A DNA stretch of 64,000 bases from Streptomyces anulatus (GCF_000721175.1 NZ_JOEZ01000024.1:114407-178406), one strand, 5' to 3'. Positions 48,039-60,785 are shown, numbered from the stretch's first letter. The notes: generated by a model from the sequence alone, not told the origin. Translations and numbers: made by a program.

Positions 48039-50216
48039 TCAGGGGCTCTCGGTCTCCGCCGTGCCGTTCACCGCGCCGTTCACCGCGCCGTTCAGCGATG
48101 CGTTCATCGAGCCGGTCGCCGACCCGGTCGCCGCCGCCGCGGCCGCGGCCTGGGCCTTCAGCTCCGCGGGCCGCCGCCAGCCGTGCTCGCCGCGCGCCCG
48201 CAGCCAGGCCGTCGTCTCCTGGGGCGGCATCGCGGCCGCCACCAGCCAGCCCTGCACCGCGTCGCACCTGAGGTCCCGCAACCGCTCCCACGTCTCGTCG
48301 TCCTCGACGCCCTCGGCGACGACGACCAGGCCCAGCGAGTGGGCCAGGTCGATGGTGCAGCGGACGATCTCCGCGTCCTCGTGGTCGACCGCCAGCCGGG
48401 CCACGAAGGACCGGTCGATCTTCAACTCGCTGACCGGGAGCCTGCGCAGGTGGACCAGGGAGGAGTAGCCGGTGCCGAAGTCGTCGAGGGACATCTTCAC
48501 CCCGTGCGCGGTGAGCCCGGCCAGGGTGTCGGCGGCGCGCTGCGGATCCTCCAGCAGCACATGCTCGGTGATCTCCAGTTGGAGCGCTCCCGGGGGCACA
48601 CCGTGTCGGGCGAGCCGGGCGGCGATGCCCCCCGCGAAGCCGGGGGTGTGGACGTCGCGCGGGGAGACGTTGACCGCGACGGGCACGAACAGGCCCTGGG
48701 CCCTCCAGCGGGCGACCTGGGCGAGCGCCGTCTCCAGTACGTACTCCGTGAGGTGCGGCATCAGGCCGGAGGACTCGGCGATGGCGATGAACTCGTCCGG
48801 GGGAACCCGGCCGCGCTCCGGGTGCACCCAGCGCACCAGCGCCTCCAGGCCGGCGACCTGCCCGTCGAAGCGGACCTTGGGCTGGTAGTGCAGCTCGACC
48901 TCGCTCGCGTCGAGCGCCCGGCGCAGGTCGCCGAGGAGCCCGAGCCGGTCGGGGGTGTTGCTGTCGCGCTTGGACTCGTAGACCTCCACGCCCGTGCGGT
49001 CCCGCTTGGCCTGGTACATCGCGACGTCCGCCCGGCGCAGCAGGCCCTCGGCGTCCAGGGCGTGGTCGGGGTAGACCGCGACCCCGGCGCTGGCCTCCAG
49101 GACGAGGGTCAGCCCGTCGAGGTCGAGCGGCGAGGACAGCTCGGCGACCAGATGGCGGGCGACCTGCTGGGCGCTGGTGGTCGAGTCGGTGTGCGGCAGC
49201 AGGACGGCGAACTCGTCGCCACCGAGCCGTGCGGCCTCCGCGCCGCGCGGCAGGGCGAGCCGCAGTCGCTCCGCTATCTGCAGCAGCAGCCGGTCGCCGG
49301 CCAGGTGGCCGAGCGTGTCGTTGACCGCGCGGAAGCGGTCCAGGTCGATCAGGACCAGCGCGGAGCGGGTGCCGATGCTCTCCGCGTCCTCCAGCGCCGA
49401 CCAGGTCCGCTCCAGCAGCCACTGCCGGTTGGGCAGCCCGGTCAGCGGGTCGCGCAGCTGCTCCTCGGCGCGGGCCCGGGCGATCCAGAGCGTTGAGTCC
49501 AGGGCGATCAGCGGCACCGCGAAGAGCGGCAGCAGGATGGGCATGGACATCGCGACGGCGCAGATCAGCGGGGCGAGCCCGAGCAGCGCGACGGCGACGA
49601 GCCCCTGCCGCAGCATCGCGGTGCGGGCGATGGTGGGCAGCCCGCCGTTGTACGGGGCCTGGGCGTACCACAGCAGGACCCGGGTGACGAGCAGATACGT
49701 GGACGCCGTCAGGAGCAGTTCCGGGACGGCCGCGATACCCCAGTCGAGTGGCTGCCAGGGCTCCTCGACGGTGGGCACCTCGCCGAAGGCGGCCAGGACG
49801 AGGGCCGCCGCGCCGATGCCCAGCATGTCCACGCCGCCGTGCAGCAGCCCCTGCCACCAGCGGTGCCGGCGGGCGGTCCCGACGAGCACCACGACGGCGA
49901 GGCTGACCAGCACGGCCGGCAGCCAGCCGTACAGCAGCAGCACGGCGAGGGTGAGGGCCGCCCCGGAGCCGGTGCCGCCCCACCACCGGTCGCGGCCGAG
50001 CGCTACCAGATGGCCGACGATGATCCCGGTGAGCACGGCGAGGGACCACCCCACCGCCCCGTCCGGGAAGAGCGCGTGTCCCTGCGTCACGGTCCGGTAG
50101 GACCCGACCGCCAGCAGTAACGCGGCGATCCCCACGACGACGGCGCCCACGGGGGGCGTGAGCCCGCCGAAACCTTGCAGCCGCGACACCGGGGCGGCAC
50201 TCTCGGTCGGTTTCAT
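48039..50216 (-). CDS. rmdB: RmdB-like membrane GGDEF-EAL c-di-GMP protein
   Basis: A 725-aa protein with about seven N-terminal membrane segments (residues 20-240), a GGDEF domain (about 255-415) and an EAL domain (about 430-680). Unlike the CdgC-like protein, both signatures are intact: RLGGDEFAVLL, and GLEALVRW with LEITEHVLL, SLDDFGTGYSSL and VVAEGVED. Streptomyces RmdB, which from memory lies next to ligA, is a c-di-GMP phosphodiesterase affecting morphological timing. The tail has NGAVNGAVNGT repeats from a 12-nt tandem repeat. ATG 50216 has GAGAGGGACGGA upstream. Confidence 0.88.
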   Translation of the reverse strand: MKPTESAAPVSRLQGFGGLTPPVGAVVVGIAALLLAVGSYRTVTQGHALFPDGAVGWSLAVLTGIIVGHLVALGRDRWWGGTGSGAALTLAVLLLYGWLPAVLVSLAVVVLVGTARRHRWWQGLLHGGVDMLGIGAAALVLAAFGEVPTVEEPWQPLDWGIAAVPELLLTASTYLLVTRVLLWYAQAPYNGGLPTIARTAMLRQGLVAVALLGLAPLICAVAMSMPILLPLFAVPLIALDSTLWIARARAEEQLRDPLTGLPNRQWLLERTWSALEDAESIGTRSALVLIDLDRFRAVNDTLGHLAGDRLLLQIAERLRLALPRGAEAARLGGDEFAVLLPHTDSTTSAQQVARHLVAELSSPLDLDGLTLVLEASAGVAVYPDHALDAEGLLRRADVAMYQAKRDRTGVEVYESKRDSNTPDRLGLLGDLRRALDASEVELHYQPKVRFDGQVAGLEALVRWVHPERGRVPPDEFIAIAESSGLMPHLTEYVLETALAQVARWRAQGLFVPVAVNVSPRDVHTPGFAGGIAARLARHGVPPGALQLEITEHVLLEDPQRAADTLAGLTAHGVKMSLDDFGTGYSSLVHLRRLPVSELKIDRSFVARLAVDHEDAEIVRCTIDLAHSLGLVVVAEGVEDDETWERLRDLRCDAVQGWLVAAAMPPQETTAWLRARGEHGWRRPAELKAQAAAAAAATGSATGSMNASLNGAVNGAVNGTAETESP

Positions 50217-50543
50217 TCCGTCCCTCTCACAGCCGGCGGTGCCGATGGCCCTCGGTGGCGCTCGCTCCCGTGGCGCCACGGCCCGGTCGAGCAGCCGTGC
50301 ACGGAAGGCGCACCCCTCAACAGTAGGCCGCGAAAGGCTTCCAGGGGCAGCGCTCTACAGCTCTTGCCCGAATGCGAACCGACCACCCGTCACCATCTGC
50401 TATTGGCCCGAACGGGTGGTGCGGCAGGGCCATTCGGGGTCCGGCCGGCCCTTCTTCACTCCTCTGCCCCGTTTCCTTCCCTGCTCGGGCCGCGCCACGC
50501 CGGGGCAGCGTCTCGAAGGCGTCTCGATCCGGCGAACTGTGGG
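50217..50543. promoter_or_regulatory. Upstream region of rmdB
   Basis: About 330 bp of non-coding DNA. An inverted repeat CCACCCGT (50383-50390) / ACGGGTGG (50412-50419) with a relatively AT-rich loop is the most visible structure. It should contain the rmdB promoter; no gene is supported. Confidence 0.4.
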
Positions 50544-53906
<3,363 letters not shown>

Positions 53907-53956
53907 GCGGGAAGCCTACGGTCCCGGGCGGGCACCGGGCGCACGGGGCGTCGGGG

Positions 53957-54646
53957 TCAGCGGCCGGGGCGGACGGTGAGGTCGTTGACCTCGGCGTCGC
54001 GCGGCAGGTCGAGCGCCATCAGGATCGTGGTCGCCACGGACTCGGGGTCGATCCAGCGGGCGGCATCGTACTCCTTGCCCTCCTGCTGGTGCACCTTGGC
54101 CTGCATGGGGCTGGCGGTGCGGCCGGGGTAGACGGTGGTGACGCGCACTCCGTTGCCGTGCTCCTCGTGGCGCAGCGAGTCGGCGAGCGCCTTGAGGCCG
54201 TGCTTGCTCGCGGCGTACGCGCTCCAACCGGCACTGGCGTTGAGCCCGGCACCGGAGTTCACGAACAGGACCTGGCCCCGGCAGACGCGGAGCTGCGGGA
54301 GAAGGAGGCGGGTGATCTCGGCGGGGGCGATCAGGTTGGCGTTGAGCTGGAAGTGCCAGGCCTTGGGGGTGAGCTCCCCGACTTCACCGAGTTCGACGAC
54401 GCCGGCGATGTGCAGCAGGGTGTCGATCCGCTCGGGCATGGCCTGCTGGCCGAACGCCCAGGACAGCCGGTCGGGGTTGCCGAGGTCGCCGACGAGCGTG
54501 CGCGCGCCGGGGTAGCGGTCGGCGAACTCCTTGGCGCGGCCGGCGTCACGGGCGAGCAGGACGAGGTCGTCGCCGCGCTCCTGGAGACGGCGGGCGACAG
54601 CGGCCCCGATGCCGGATCCGGCGCCGGTGATGAGGTGGGTAGGCAT
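53957..54646 (-). CDS. Short-chain dehydrogenase/reductase
   Basis: A 229-aa classical SDR. The cofactor motif TGAGSGIGAAVARRL, LHIAGVVELG, the catalytic serine in LFVNSGAGLNASAG, and the YAASKHGLKALADSLRHEE active site are present. The substrate is unknown. It lies upstream of the MetE-C-like gene on the same strand with a 50-nt gap. Confidence 0.92.
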   Translation of the reverse strand: MPTHLITGAGSGIGAAVARRLQERGDDLVLLARDAGRAKEFADRYPGARTLVGDLGNPDRLSWAFGQQAMPERIDTLLHIAGVVELGEVGELTPKAWHFQLNANLIAPAEITRLLLPQLRVCRGQVLFVNSGAGLNASAGWSAYAASKHGLKALADSLRHEEHGNGVRVTTVYPGRTASPMQAKVHQQEGKEYDAARWIDPESVATTILMALDLPRDAEVNDLTVRPGR

Positions 54647-54743
54647 GGGGCGATCCTAGGACGGCCTCCTCACCGGTGACCGGCGGCCTCTTCCAGGTGG
54701 CCGAGTGCGCCGGCACCGTCCTTCGCGAAGAGGACCGGTCCGG

Positions 54744-55204
54744 TCAGGGGAACGGGAGGAAGCCCTCGTCCTCCATGCGCTGGAACTGCCGGCGCAGCCC
54801 GTCGTAGAACCCCGCGGTGTCCAGCAGGACGACCGGCTTGGTGTGGTCGCCGGGCTTCTTCAGCTCCAGGATCTCGGTCGCCCCGTCGAGCGTCCCGGTC
54901 CCGCCGACCGTGATCACGACCGCGTCCGCCTTCGCCAGGAGGAGCGCCTTGCGCTCGGCGAGGTCGCGGCGATCACCGTCTCGTCGGCGCTCGTACGGGC
55001 CTTCGCGGCGAGGAAGCCGACCGATGCGCCGACCAGCCGGCCGCCCGCCGACCGGACGCCGTCCGCGACGACCTTCGTCAGTCCCCTCCGATCCGCCCCG
55101 GACGAGGGTGTGCCCGCCTCCGCCGAGCAGCTCGGCGAACTCCCGGGCGGCACGGTGTAGCGGTCGTCGAGGTCGGCGGCGGAGAGGAAGGCACAGATGT
55201 CCAC
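54744..55204 (-). pseudogene. LOG family (TIGR00730-type) gene with about three frameshifts
   Basis: Pieces of a lysine-decarboxylase-like/LOG protein are spread over several frames in the right order: DICAFLSAADLDDRYTVPP, then REFAELLGGGGHTLVRGGSEG, then LTKVVADGVRSAGGRLVGASVGFLAAKA, then RDLAERKALLLAKADAVVITVGGTGTLDGATEI and the C terminus. LOG proteins are nucleotide 5'-monophosphate phosphoribohydrolases; the PGG.GT.EE-type motif reads VGGTGTLDGATEI. Joining the pieces gives about 150 residues. Neighbouring genes are intact, so decay is more likely than sequencing error, although each shift is only one or two bases. Confidence 0.8.
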
Positions 55205-55297
55205 GGAAAACCGAACGATCCGCCTCGGACACTCCCCGTGGTGCGGAAGATTCGGCGGGTGGGGAAGATTACGGGCCCGTACACCGCTGGAACAGGC

Positions 55298-55633
55298 ATG
55301 ACCGCCACACGAGGACACCGCATCACCGTCGAGCCGGGCACCGAGCACGTCCGGGCCGTGCACGAGGGCCAGGTGCTGGCCGAGAGCCGCCGCCCGCTCG
55401 TACTCCGCGAGACCGGCTGTCCGGTCCGCTACTACCTGCCGCCCGAGGACGTCCGCACCCAGCTGCTCACCCCGTCGGACACCAGCACCCACTGCCCGTT
55501 CAAGGGGGACGCCTCCTACTGGTCACTGCCCGGGGCCGCCGATCTCGTCTGGGCCTACCCGGACCCGAAGCCCGAAGTCGCCGCGATCAGGGACCACTTC
55601 TGCTTCTACGCGACGGAGACGGTGGCCGGCTGA
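55298..55633 (+). CDS. DUF427 protein
   Basis: A 111-aa DUF427 protein: the N-terminal ITVEPGTEHVRAVHEGQVLAESRRPLVLRE and VRYYLPPEDV, then THCPFKGDASYWSL and VWAYPDPKPEVAAIRDHFCFYA. The fold is a small beta barrel; function is not established. The ATG at 55298 was chosen by family start. It is divergent from the LOG pseudogene. Confidence 0.9.
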   Translation: MTATRGHRITVEPGTEHVRAVHEGQVLAESRRPLVLRETGCPVRYYLPPEDVRTQLLTPSDTSTHCPFKGDASYWSLPGAADLVWAYPDPKPEVAAIRDHFCFYATETVAG

Positions 55634-55733
55634 CCTGCGATGCGGGCTCCGCGTCACGGGGCCGGGCAGGGACTCCGCGAGGTTCTCCCTGCCGCAGCGA
55701 TGAGTTTTCCGGACCGCCCCGGTCTCCTCTCCC

Positions 55734-56537
55734 ATGGACAGGACTCTCTCCGCCGACGGCACTCCGATCGCCTACCGCCGCCAGGGCGAGGGGCCGCCAC
55801 TGGTGCTGGTCGGCGGGGCGCTGAGCGCCTCGGCGGCCGGCGCCCCGCTGGCCGCCCTGCTCGCGCCGCGTTTCACGGTGCTCACCTACGACCGCCGGGG
55901 GCGGGGCGCCAGCGGTGACGCCGGGCGCTGCACCGTGGCGCGGGAGGTCGAGGACCTGGCCGCCGTCGTCGCTGCGGCCGGGCCGGGCGCGTCGGTCTTC
56001 GGGATGTCGTCCGGCGGGGCGCTGGCCCTGGAGGCGGCGGCCGCCGGGCTCCCGGTGGAGCTGCTCGCCGTGTACGAGCCGCCCTACACACCGGGCGCCT
56101 CCGGCCTGCTGTCCAAGGCCCGCTGCACGGCCCGGCTGCACCGGCTGCTGGCGGCCGGGGACCGGGGCGGGGCGGTGGAGCTGTTCCTGTCCATGACGGG
56201 CGTCGCCGAGGAGACGGCCGCCCGGATGCGGCGCGCCCCGGTGTGGGCGGAGCTGGAGGCGATGGCGCACACCCTGGCGTACGACGACGCCCTGCTGGGC
56301 GACGGGGCGGTCCCGGCCGAACGGTTCGCGGCCGTCGCCGCCCGCACGCTGGTGATCTGCGGCGGTTTCAGCAGCGCCCCGGCGCGCGCGGCGACCCGGA
56401 CCCTGGCCGAGGCCCTGCCGCGCGGCCGGCACCGCACGCTGACGGGCCAGATGCGCGAGGTGGCACCCCAGGTGATCGCCCCGGTGCTCGCGGACTTCTT
56501 CGCCAAGGAGGTGTACGCGTACCGGCAGGCGTCCTGA
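55734..56537 (+). CDS. Alpha/beta hydrolase
   Basis: A 267-aa alpha/beta hydrolase fold protein. The nucleophile elbow is GMSSGG (Ser about residue 93); LVLVGGALSASAAG gives the oxyanion region and YDRRGRGASGD is a typical early strand/loop. The catalytic His expected near the end is not clearly placed: the C-terminal stretch GQMREVAPQVIAPVLADFF lacks the usual GH.P pattern, so activity may be reduced or the His sits in PRGRHRTL. It is convergent with mnmA, with element E between. Confidence 0.87.
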   Translation: MDRTLSADGTPIAYRRQGEGPPLVLVGGALSASAAGAPLAALLAPRFTVLTYDRRGRGASGDAGRCTVAREVEDLAAVVAAAGPGASVFGMSSGGALALEAAAAGLPVELLAVYEPPYTPGASGLLSKARCTARLHRLLAAGDRGGAVELFLSMTGVAEETAARMRRAPVWAELEAMAHTLAYDDALLGDGAVPAERFAAVAARTLVICGGFSSAPARAATRTLAEALPRGRHRTLTGQMREVAPQVIAPVLADFFAKEVYAYRQAS

Positions 56538-56542
56538 GCCTC

Positions 56543-56707
56543 AGAGCCTGTCGGGTGGCCTCTGATCGGGCGGCCACCCCCTGGCACGCACGCTTCCGGT
56601 GTTGCCGAGGTGCCCCGGTAGCTCCGCTACGAGGACATCTCGGCACCCTGGAACCGCACGCACCGGACCGCGTCCGCATTCCGGTCGAAGACCACCCGAC
56701 AGGCTCT
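56543..56707. repeat. Palindromic element, copy E (165 bp)
   Basis: Arms 56543-56558 (AGAGCCTGTCGGGTGG) and 56692-56707 pair perfectly over 16 bp, and the pairing continues imperfectly inward. On the reverse strand the boxes GGTGCGTGCGG and AAGCGTGCGTGCCAGGGGGTGG match copies A, B, C and D. It exactly fills the convergent gap between the hydrolase and mnmA, and its last base belongs to the mnmA stop codon (56707-56709). Confidence 0.8.
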
Positions 56708-57843
56708 CAGCCGCCGGTCGCCACCCTCTCGCGGCGGGCCGTCGTCGCGATGGTGGCCGAGCCGACCACGCGCGTGCCGTCGTACAGGACGACCGCCTGG
56801 CCGGGGGCCACGCCCCGGACCGGCTCGGCGAAGGTGACGTTCAGCTCCGTGCCGTCCACCAGTTCGGCCGTGACCTCGCTCTCGCCGCCGTGGGCGCGCA
56901 GCTGGGCGGTGTACGTGCCCGGGCCGGCCGGAGGCGTTCCGCACCAGCGGGGCTTGATGGCGGTCAGCGAGGTCACGTCGAGGGCCTCGACGGGGCCGAC
57001 GGTGACGGTGTTGTCCACCGGGGAGATGTCGAGGACGTAGCGCGGCTTGCCGTCGGGGGCCGGGTGGCCGATCTTCAGGCCCTTGCGCTGGCCGATGGTG
57101 AAGCCGAACGCACCCTCGTGGGTGCCCAGCTTCGTACCGGACTCGTCGAGGATGTCGCCCTCGGCCGGGCCGCCGAGGCGGTTCGCCAGGAAGCCCTGGG
57201 TGTCGCCGTCGGCGATGAAGCAGATGTCGTGGCTGTCGGGCTTCTTGGCGACGGCGAGGCCCCGGCGCTCGGCCTCGGCGCGGATCTCGTCCTTGGTGGT
57301 GAGGGTGTCGCCGAGCGGGAACATGGCGTGGGCGAGCTGCTTCTCGTCCAGGACGCCGAGTACGTAGCTCTGGTCCTTGGCCATGTCGGAGGCGCGGTGC
57401 AGCTCGCGGCTGCCGTCCTCGGCGAGCACCACCGTGGCGTAGTGGCCGGTGCACACGGCGTCGAAGCCGAGGGCGAGGGCCTTGTCGAGCAGCGCGGCGA
57501 ACTTGATCTTCTCGTTGCAGCGCAGGCAGGGGTTGGGCGTGCGCCCGGCCTCGTACTCCGCGACGAAGTCCTCGACGACGTCCTCGCGGAAGCGTTCCGC
57601 CAGGTCCCAGACGTAGAACGGGATACCGATGACGTCGGCCGCGCGGCGGGCGTCCCGGGAGTCCTCGATGGTGCAACAGCCACGTGCCCCGGTCCGGAAG
57701 GACTGGGGGTTCGCGGACAGGGCGAGGTGGACACCGGTCACGTCGTGGCCCGCCTCGGCGGCACGGGCCGCGGCGACGGCGGAGTCCACGCCGCCCGACA
57801 TCGCGGCGAGGACACGCAGGGGGCGCTGGGAAGTCTGAGTCAT
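56707..57843 (-). CDS. mnmA: tRNA 2-thiouridylase
   Basis: A 378-aa MnmA that thiolates U34 of Lys, Glu and Gln tRNAs. The PP-loop SGGVDS (residues 16-21) binds ATP; the catalytic cysteines are in [14 protein letters not shown] and [19 protein letters not shown] and the C-terminal beta barrel ([15 protein letters not shown]) are normal. ATG 57843 follows CTGGAGGAGC. The cysteine desulfurase at 58718-59887 is on the same strand upstream, with only a divergent amidase gene between, and may supply sulfur. Confidence 0.97.
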   Translation of the reverse strand: MTQTSQRPLRVLAAMSGGVDSAVAAARAAEAGHDVTGVHLALSANPQSFRTGARGCCTIEDSRDARRAADVIGIPFYVWDLAERFREDVVEDFVAEYEAGRTPNPCLRCNEKIKFAALLDKALALGFDAVCTGHYATVVLAEDGSRELHRASDMAKDQSYVLGVLDEKQLAHAMFPLGDTLTTKDEIRAEAERRGLAVAKKPDSHDICFIADGDTQGFLANRLGGPAEGDILDESGTKLGTHEGAFGFTIGQRKGLKIGHPAPDGKPRYVLDISPVDNTVTVGPVEALDVTSLTAIKPRWCGTPPAGPGTYTAQLRAHGGESEVTAELVDGTELNVTFAEPVRGVAPGQAVVLYDGTRVVGSATIATTARRERVATGG

Positions 57844-57904
57844 AGCTCCTCCAGGGTACGGGTCGCCGGGAACCGAACGCTCGCGGATATGCGTTGACGA
57901 TCAC

Positions 57905-58663
57905 ATGGGGAACAACGGGAGCACCCGGGGTGCGCGAAAGCCTTCGGGAAAGTCCGCGGGCTCGTCCTCGCGGAAGAAGCCGACGGACGGCGTGAGCCGA
58001 CGCGCACTGCTGATCGGCGGCGGTGCGGTGGCTGCCGCCGGCACGGCCGCCGTGCTCGCGCGCGACCGGGTGAAGCGCCTGTGGTGGCAGGTGCCCGGCA
58101 TCGAGAAGCCCCGGAAGCCGGGCGAGCTGGACTACGCGGGGGCGACCTGGGTGGCCGCGTCGGAGGCGAACTGGCGGCGGGCGGACCGCCCGGACGACTT
58201 CACGATCGACCGGGTGATCATCCACGTCACCCAGGGCAGCTTCGACAGCGCGGTGAAGGTGTTCCAGGATCCCGCCCACCAGGCCGCGACGCACTACATC
58301 GTGAGGCAGGACGGACGGGTGGTGCAGATGATCCGCGAGCTGGACGTGGCGTACCAGGCGGGCGACCGCGCCTACAACGAGCGGGCCGTCGGCATCGAGC
58401 ACGAGGGGTTCGTGGATCGGCCGGGGGACCTCACGAAGGCGATGTACGCGTCCTCGGCGCGGCTCACGGCGTCGATCTGCGCCCGGCACGGCATACCCGT
58501 CGACCGGAAGCACATCATCGGGCATGTGGAGGTGCCGGGCACCGACCACACCGATCCGGGGCCGCACTGGGACTGGGACCGCTATCTGGAGCTGGTGCGG
58601 CGGGCCGCGACGGCGCCGGCCCCGTCACGCACGCCCACGCCTTCCGCGAAGGCCGCCGGCTGA
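57905..58663 (+). CDS. Tat-exported N-acetylmuramoyl-L-alanine amidase
   Basis: A 252-aa amidase_2/PGRP-like enzyme. A long basic start leads into SRRALLIGGGAVAAAGTAAVL, a twin-arginine signal. The zinc site is made of His in VIIHVTQGSFDSAVKVF, the HYIVRQDGRVVQMI strand and His residues in GHVEVPGTDHTDPGPHWDWD. It cleaves peptide stems from peptidoglycan outside the membrane. ATG 57905 has no Shine-Dalgarno and the promoter must lie in the 61-bp spacer shared with divergent mnmA, so a leaderless transcript is plausible. Confidence 0.92.
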   Translation: MGNNGSTRGARKPSGKSAGSSSRKKPTDGVSRRALLIGGGAVAAAGTAAVLARDRVKRLWWQVPGIEKPRKPGELDYAGATWVAASEANWRRADRPDDFTIDRVIIHVTQGSFDSAVKVFQDPAHQAATHYIVRQDGRVVQMIRELDVAYQAGDRAYNERAVGIEHEGFVDRPGDLTKAMYASSARLTASICARHGIPVDRKHIIGHVEVPGTDHTDPGPHWDWDRYLELVRRAATAPAPSRTPTPSAKAAG

Positions 58664-58670
58664 CGTCAGT

Positions 58671-58701
58671 CGGCAGACGGCAGACGGCAGACGGCAGACG
58701 G
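58671..58701. repeat. 7-bp tandem repeat (CGGCAGA)
   Basis: CGGCAGA repeats four times without interruption (58671-58698), followed by CGG, between the convergent amidase and cysteine desulfurase genes. It is a slippage-prone microsatellite. No terminator stem is obvious in this spacer. Confidence 0.85.
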
Positions 58702-58717
58702 TCGCGGGCGGTGGACC

Positions 58718-59887
58718 TCAGCTGAGCCCGGCCGTCCTCGCCCGCTCGACCGCCGGGCCGATCGCCTCGGCGAGCGCCTTCACGTCCTTCTCGGTCGAGG
58801 TGTGGCCGAGCGAGAAGCGCAGGGTGCCCCGGGCCAGGTCCGGGTCCGTGCCGGTGGCGAGCAGGACGTGGCTGGGCTGGGCGATCCCGGCGGTGCAGGC
58901 GGAGCCGGTGGAGCATTCGATGCCCTGGGCGTCCAGCAACAGCAGGAGGGAGTCGCCCTCGCAGCCCGGGAAGCTGAAGTGGGCGTTGGCCGGGAGACGT
59001 CCGGCCGGGTCCGGGTCGCCGCCGAGCACGGCGTCCGGAACGGCCCGGCGCACGGCGGCCACCAGGTCGTCGCGCAGGGAGCCCACGCGGCGGGCGAACC
59101 GCTCGCGCCGCTCGGCCGCCAGCCGCCCGGCGACCGCGAAGGAGGCGACGGCGGGCACGTCCAGGGTGCCGGAGCGCACGTGCCGCTCCTGGCCGCCGCC
59201 GTGCAGCACGGGTACGGGGGTGTGGTCACGGCCGAGCAGCAGTGCGCCGATCCCGAACGGGCCGCCGATCTTGTGCCCGCTGACCGTCATCGCGGCCAGT
59301 CCGGACCGGGCGAAGTCGACCTCCAGCTGGCCGAAGGCCTGGACCGCGTCGGCGTGCATGGGGATGGAGAACTCCGCGGCGACCGCCGCCAGTTCACGTA
59401 CCGGCATGATGGTGCCGATCTCGTTGTTGGCCCACATGACGGTGATCATCGCGACGTCGTCGGGGTTGCGGAGGACGGCCTCGCGCAGGTCTTCGGGGTG
59501 GACCCGGCCGTGGCGGTCGACCGGGAGGTAGTCGACGGTCGCGCCCTCGTGCTCGGCGAGCCAGTCGACGGCGTCCAGGACGGCGTGGTGTTCGACAGGG
59601 CCGGCGAGGACCCGGGTGCGGCGGGGGTCGGCGTCGCGGCGGGACCAGTAGAGGCCCTTCACGGCGAGGTTGTCGGCCTCCGTGCCGCCGGAGGTGAGGA
59701 CGACCTCGCTGGGGCGTGCGCCGAGGGCGTCGGCGAGGGCCTCTCTGGACTCCTCGACGGTACGGCGGGCCCGGCGTCCGGCGGCGTGCAGCGACGACGC
59801 GTTGCCGGTGACGGAGAGCTGGGCGGTCATCGCCTCGATCGCTTCGGGAAGCATCGGGGTGGTCGCGGCGTGGTCGAGGTAGGCCAT
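58718..59887 (-). CDS. Cysteine desulfurase (NifS/IscS-like)
   Basis: A 389-aa PLP enzyme that takes sulfur from cysteine as a persulfide. It begins [20 protein letters not shown]; the PLP lysine is in [31 protein letters not shown] and [13 protein letters not shown] are typical; the mobile catalytic Cys is in [21 protein letters not shown]. It is a class I NifS/IscS type without adjacent isc/suf genes, so supply of MnmA for tRNA thiolation is the likely job. ATG 59887 was chosen because the family starts [11 protein letters not shown]. Confidence 0.95.
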   Translation of the reverse strand: MAYLDHAATTPMLPEAIEAMTAQLSVTGNASSLHAAGRRARRTVEESREALADALGARPSEVVLTSGGTEADNLAVKGLYWSRRDADPRRTRVLAGPVEHHAVLDAVDWLAEHEGATVDYLPVDRHGRVHPEDLREAVLRNPDDVAMITVMWANNEIGTIMPVRELAAVAAEFSIPMHADAVQAFGQLEVDFARSGLAAMTVSGHKIGGPFGIGALLLGRDHTPVPVLHGGGQERHVRSGTLDVPAVASFAVAGRLAAERRERFARRVGSLRDDLVAAVRRAVPDAVLGGDPDPAGRLPANAHFSFPGCEGDSLLLLLDAQGIECSTGSACTAGIAQPSHVLLATGTDPDLARGTLRFSLGHTSTEKDVKALAEAIGPAVERARTAGLS

Positions 59888-60061
59888 GGTGGGGCCGATT
59901 CTACGAGCCCCGGGTGGCGCGCATGCCGGGCGCGTCACGGCCCGGCCCCCGCGCACGCCCGCGGGAGGGTGCGGCGGACCGGCTCGGAGGCCGGCCGGGG
60001 ACCCGATCCGGAGCCCGGTCCGGCACGGGGAGAGCGGCTCGCGGGGCCGCGTCGGGGGGCG

Positions 60062-60427
60062 TCAGCCGCCGGCGTTCCAGGCGACCGTGCCGCCCGCGGT
60101 GACCAGGACGGCGAGCACGACGAGGTCGGCGACGCCCAGGGCGAGGCCCAGGCAGGCGCGCCCGCGGCGGCGGGTGCGGCGGGCCAGGGCGAGCAGCGCC
60201 ATCACGATCGCGGTGGGCCCGAGCAGGATGTTGAAGACCAGCAGCCCGACGAGGCCGAGGACGAACGAGGCGACGGCAAGACCGTCCGCCTCCCGGCCCA
60301 CGGCCCGGGGGGCGGGGGCCGGCGCGGCGACATCGGGAGCCGCGGCACAGGGAGCGGCGGCGTCAGGACAGGTTCGGGCGTCGGCAGCGGTGTCGGTCAC
60401 GCGGCGGGCGAAGTCGGTGAGGGCCAT
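60062..60427 (-). CDS. DUF4190 membrane protein
   Basis: A 121-aa protein with a soluble Ala/Pro-rich N-terminal half and two membrane helices in a DUF4190 domain (ADGLAVASFVLGLVGLLVFN, then GLALGVADLVVLAVLV). Function unknown. GAAGGAGC precedes the ATG. It lies between the cysteine desulfurase and a second small membrane protein, all on the minus strand. Confidence 0.85.
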   Translation of the reverse strand: MALTDFARRVTDTAADARTCPDAAAPCAAAPDVAAPAPAPRAVGREADGLAVASFVLGLVGLLVFNILLGPTAIVMALLALARRTRRRGRACLGLALGVADLVVLAVLVTAGGTVAWNAGG

Positions 60428-60502
60428 GGTGCGAGCTCCTTCGGACCGGTCCGGGAAACGGCGGGCTCGGCGGGTGCGGGTGTCGGGTGCGGTCGGGCGG
60501 GG

Positions 60503-60721
60503 TCAGCGGGTGCGGCGCGCGGTGCGTTCGCGGACGGCGAAGATCAGCAGCCAGCAGCCGATCACGGTCGCGGCGGCCAGGGTCAGCGGCAGCGGGATGT
60601 GGGCGACCGCCCCGAGGACGATCCCCAGCAGAAGCAGCGCGGCGACGAGGACGAGCACGGCGGAACCTCTCTGTGCGACGGCGAGTACCGTTCGGAAGCC
60701 GTTCGGAGTACGAGTGTTCAC
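60503..60721 (-). CDS. 72-aa two-helix membrane protein
   Basis: A 72-aa protein with two hydrophobic helices (GSAVLVLVAALLLLGIVLGAVA and LTLAAATVIGCWLLIFAV) and a basic C terminus ERTARRTR. The GTG start at 60721 gives MNTRTPNGFRTV. Divergent from the TetR gene at 60786 by 64 bp, it is a likely target of that regulator. No family is recognised. Confidence 0.75.
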   Translation of the reverse strand: MNTRTPNGFRTVLAVAQRGSAVLVLVAALLLLGIVLGAVAHIPLPLTLAAATVIGCWLLIFAVRERTARRTR

Positions 60722-60781
60722 TGACCGAGTAGCCTAAACCCCTGACCCCTTCCTCGACTCGGAGAACGGTTGTTTACTGAA
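60715..60781. promoter_or_regulatory. Repeated half-site flanking a divergent promoter
   Basis: TGTTCACTGA (60715-60724) and TGTTTACTGA (60772-60781) lie at the two starts of the divergent small membrane protein and TetR genes, in the same orientation and near the respective starts. They may be binding sites of the adjacent TetR regulator. Confidence 0.4.
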
Positions 60782-60785
60782 TGGC

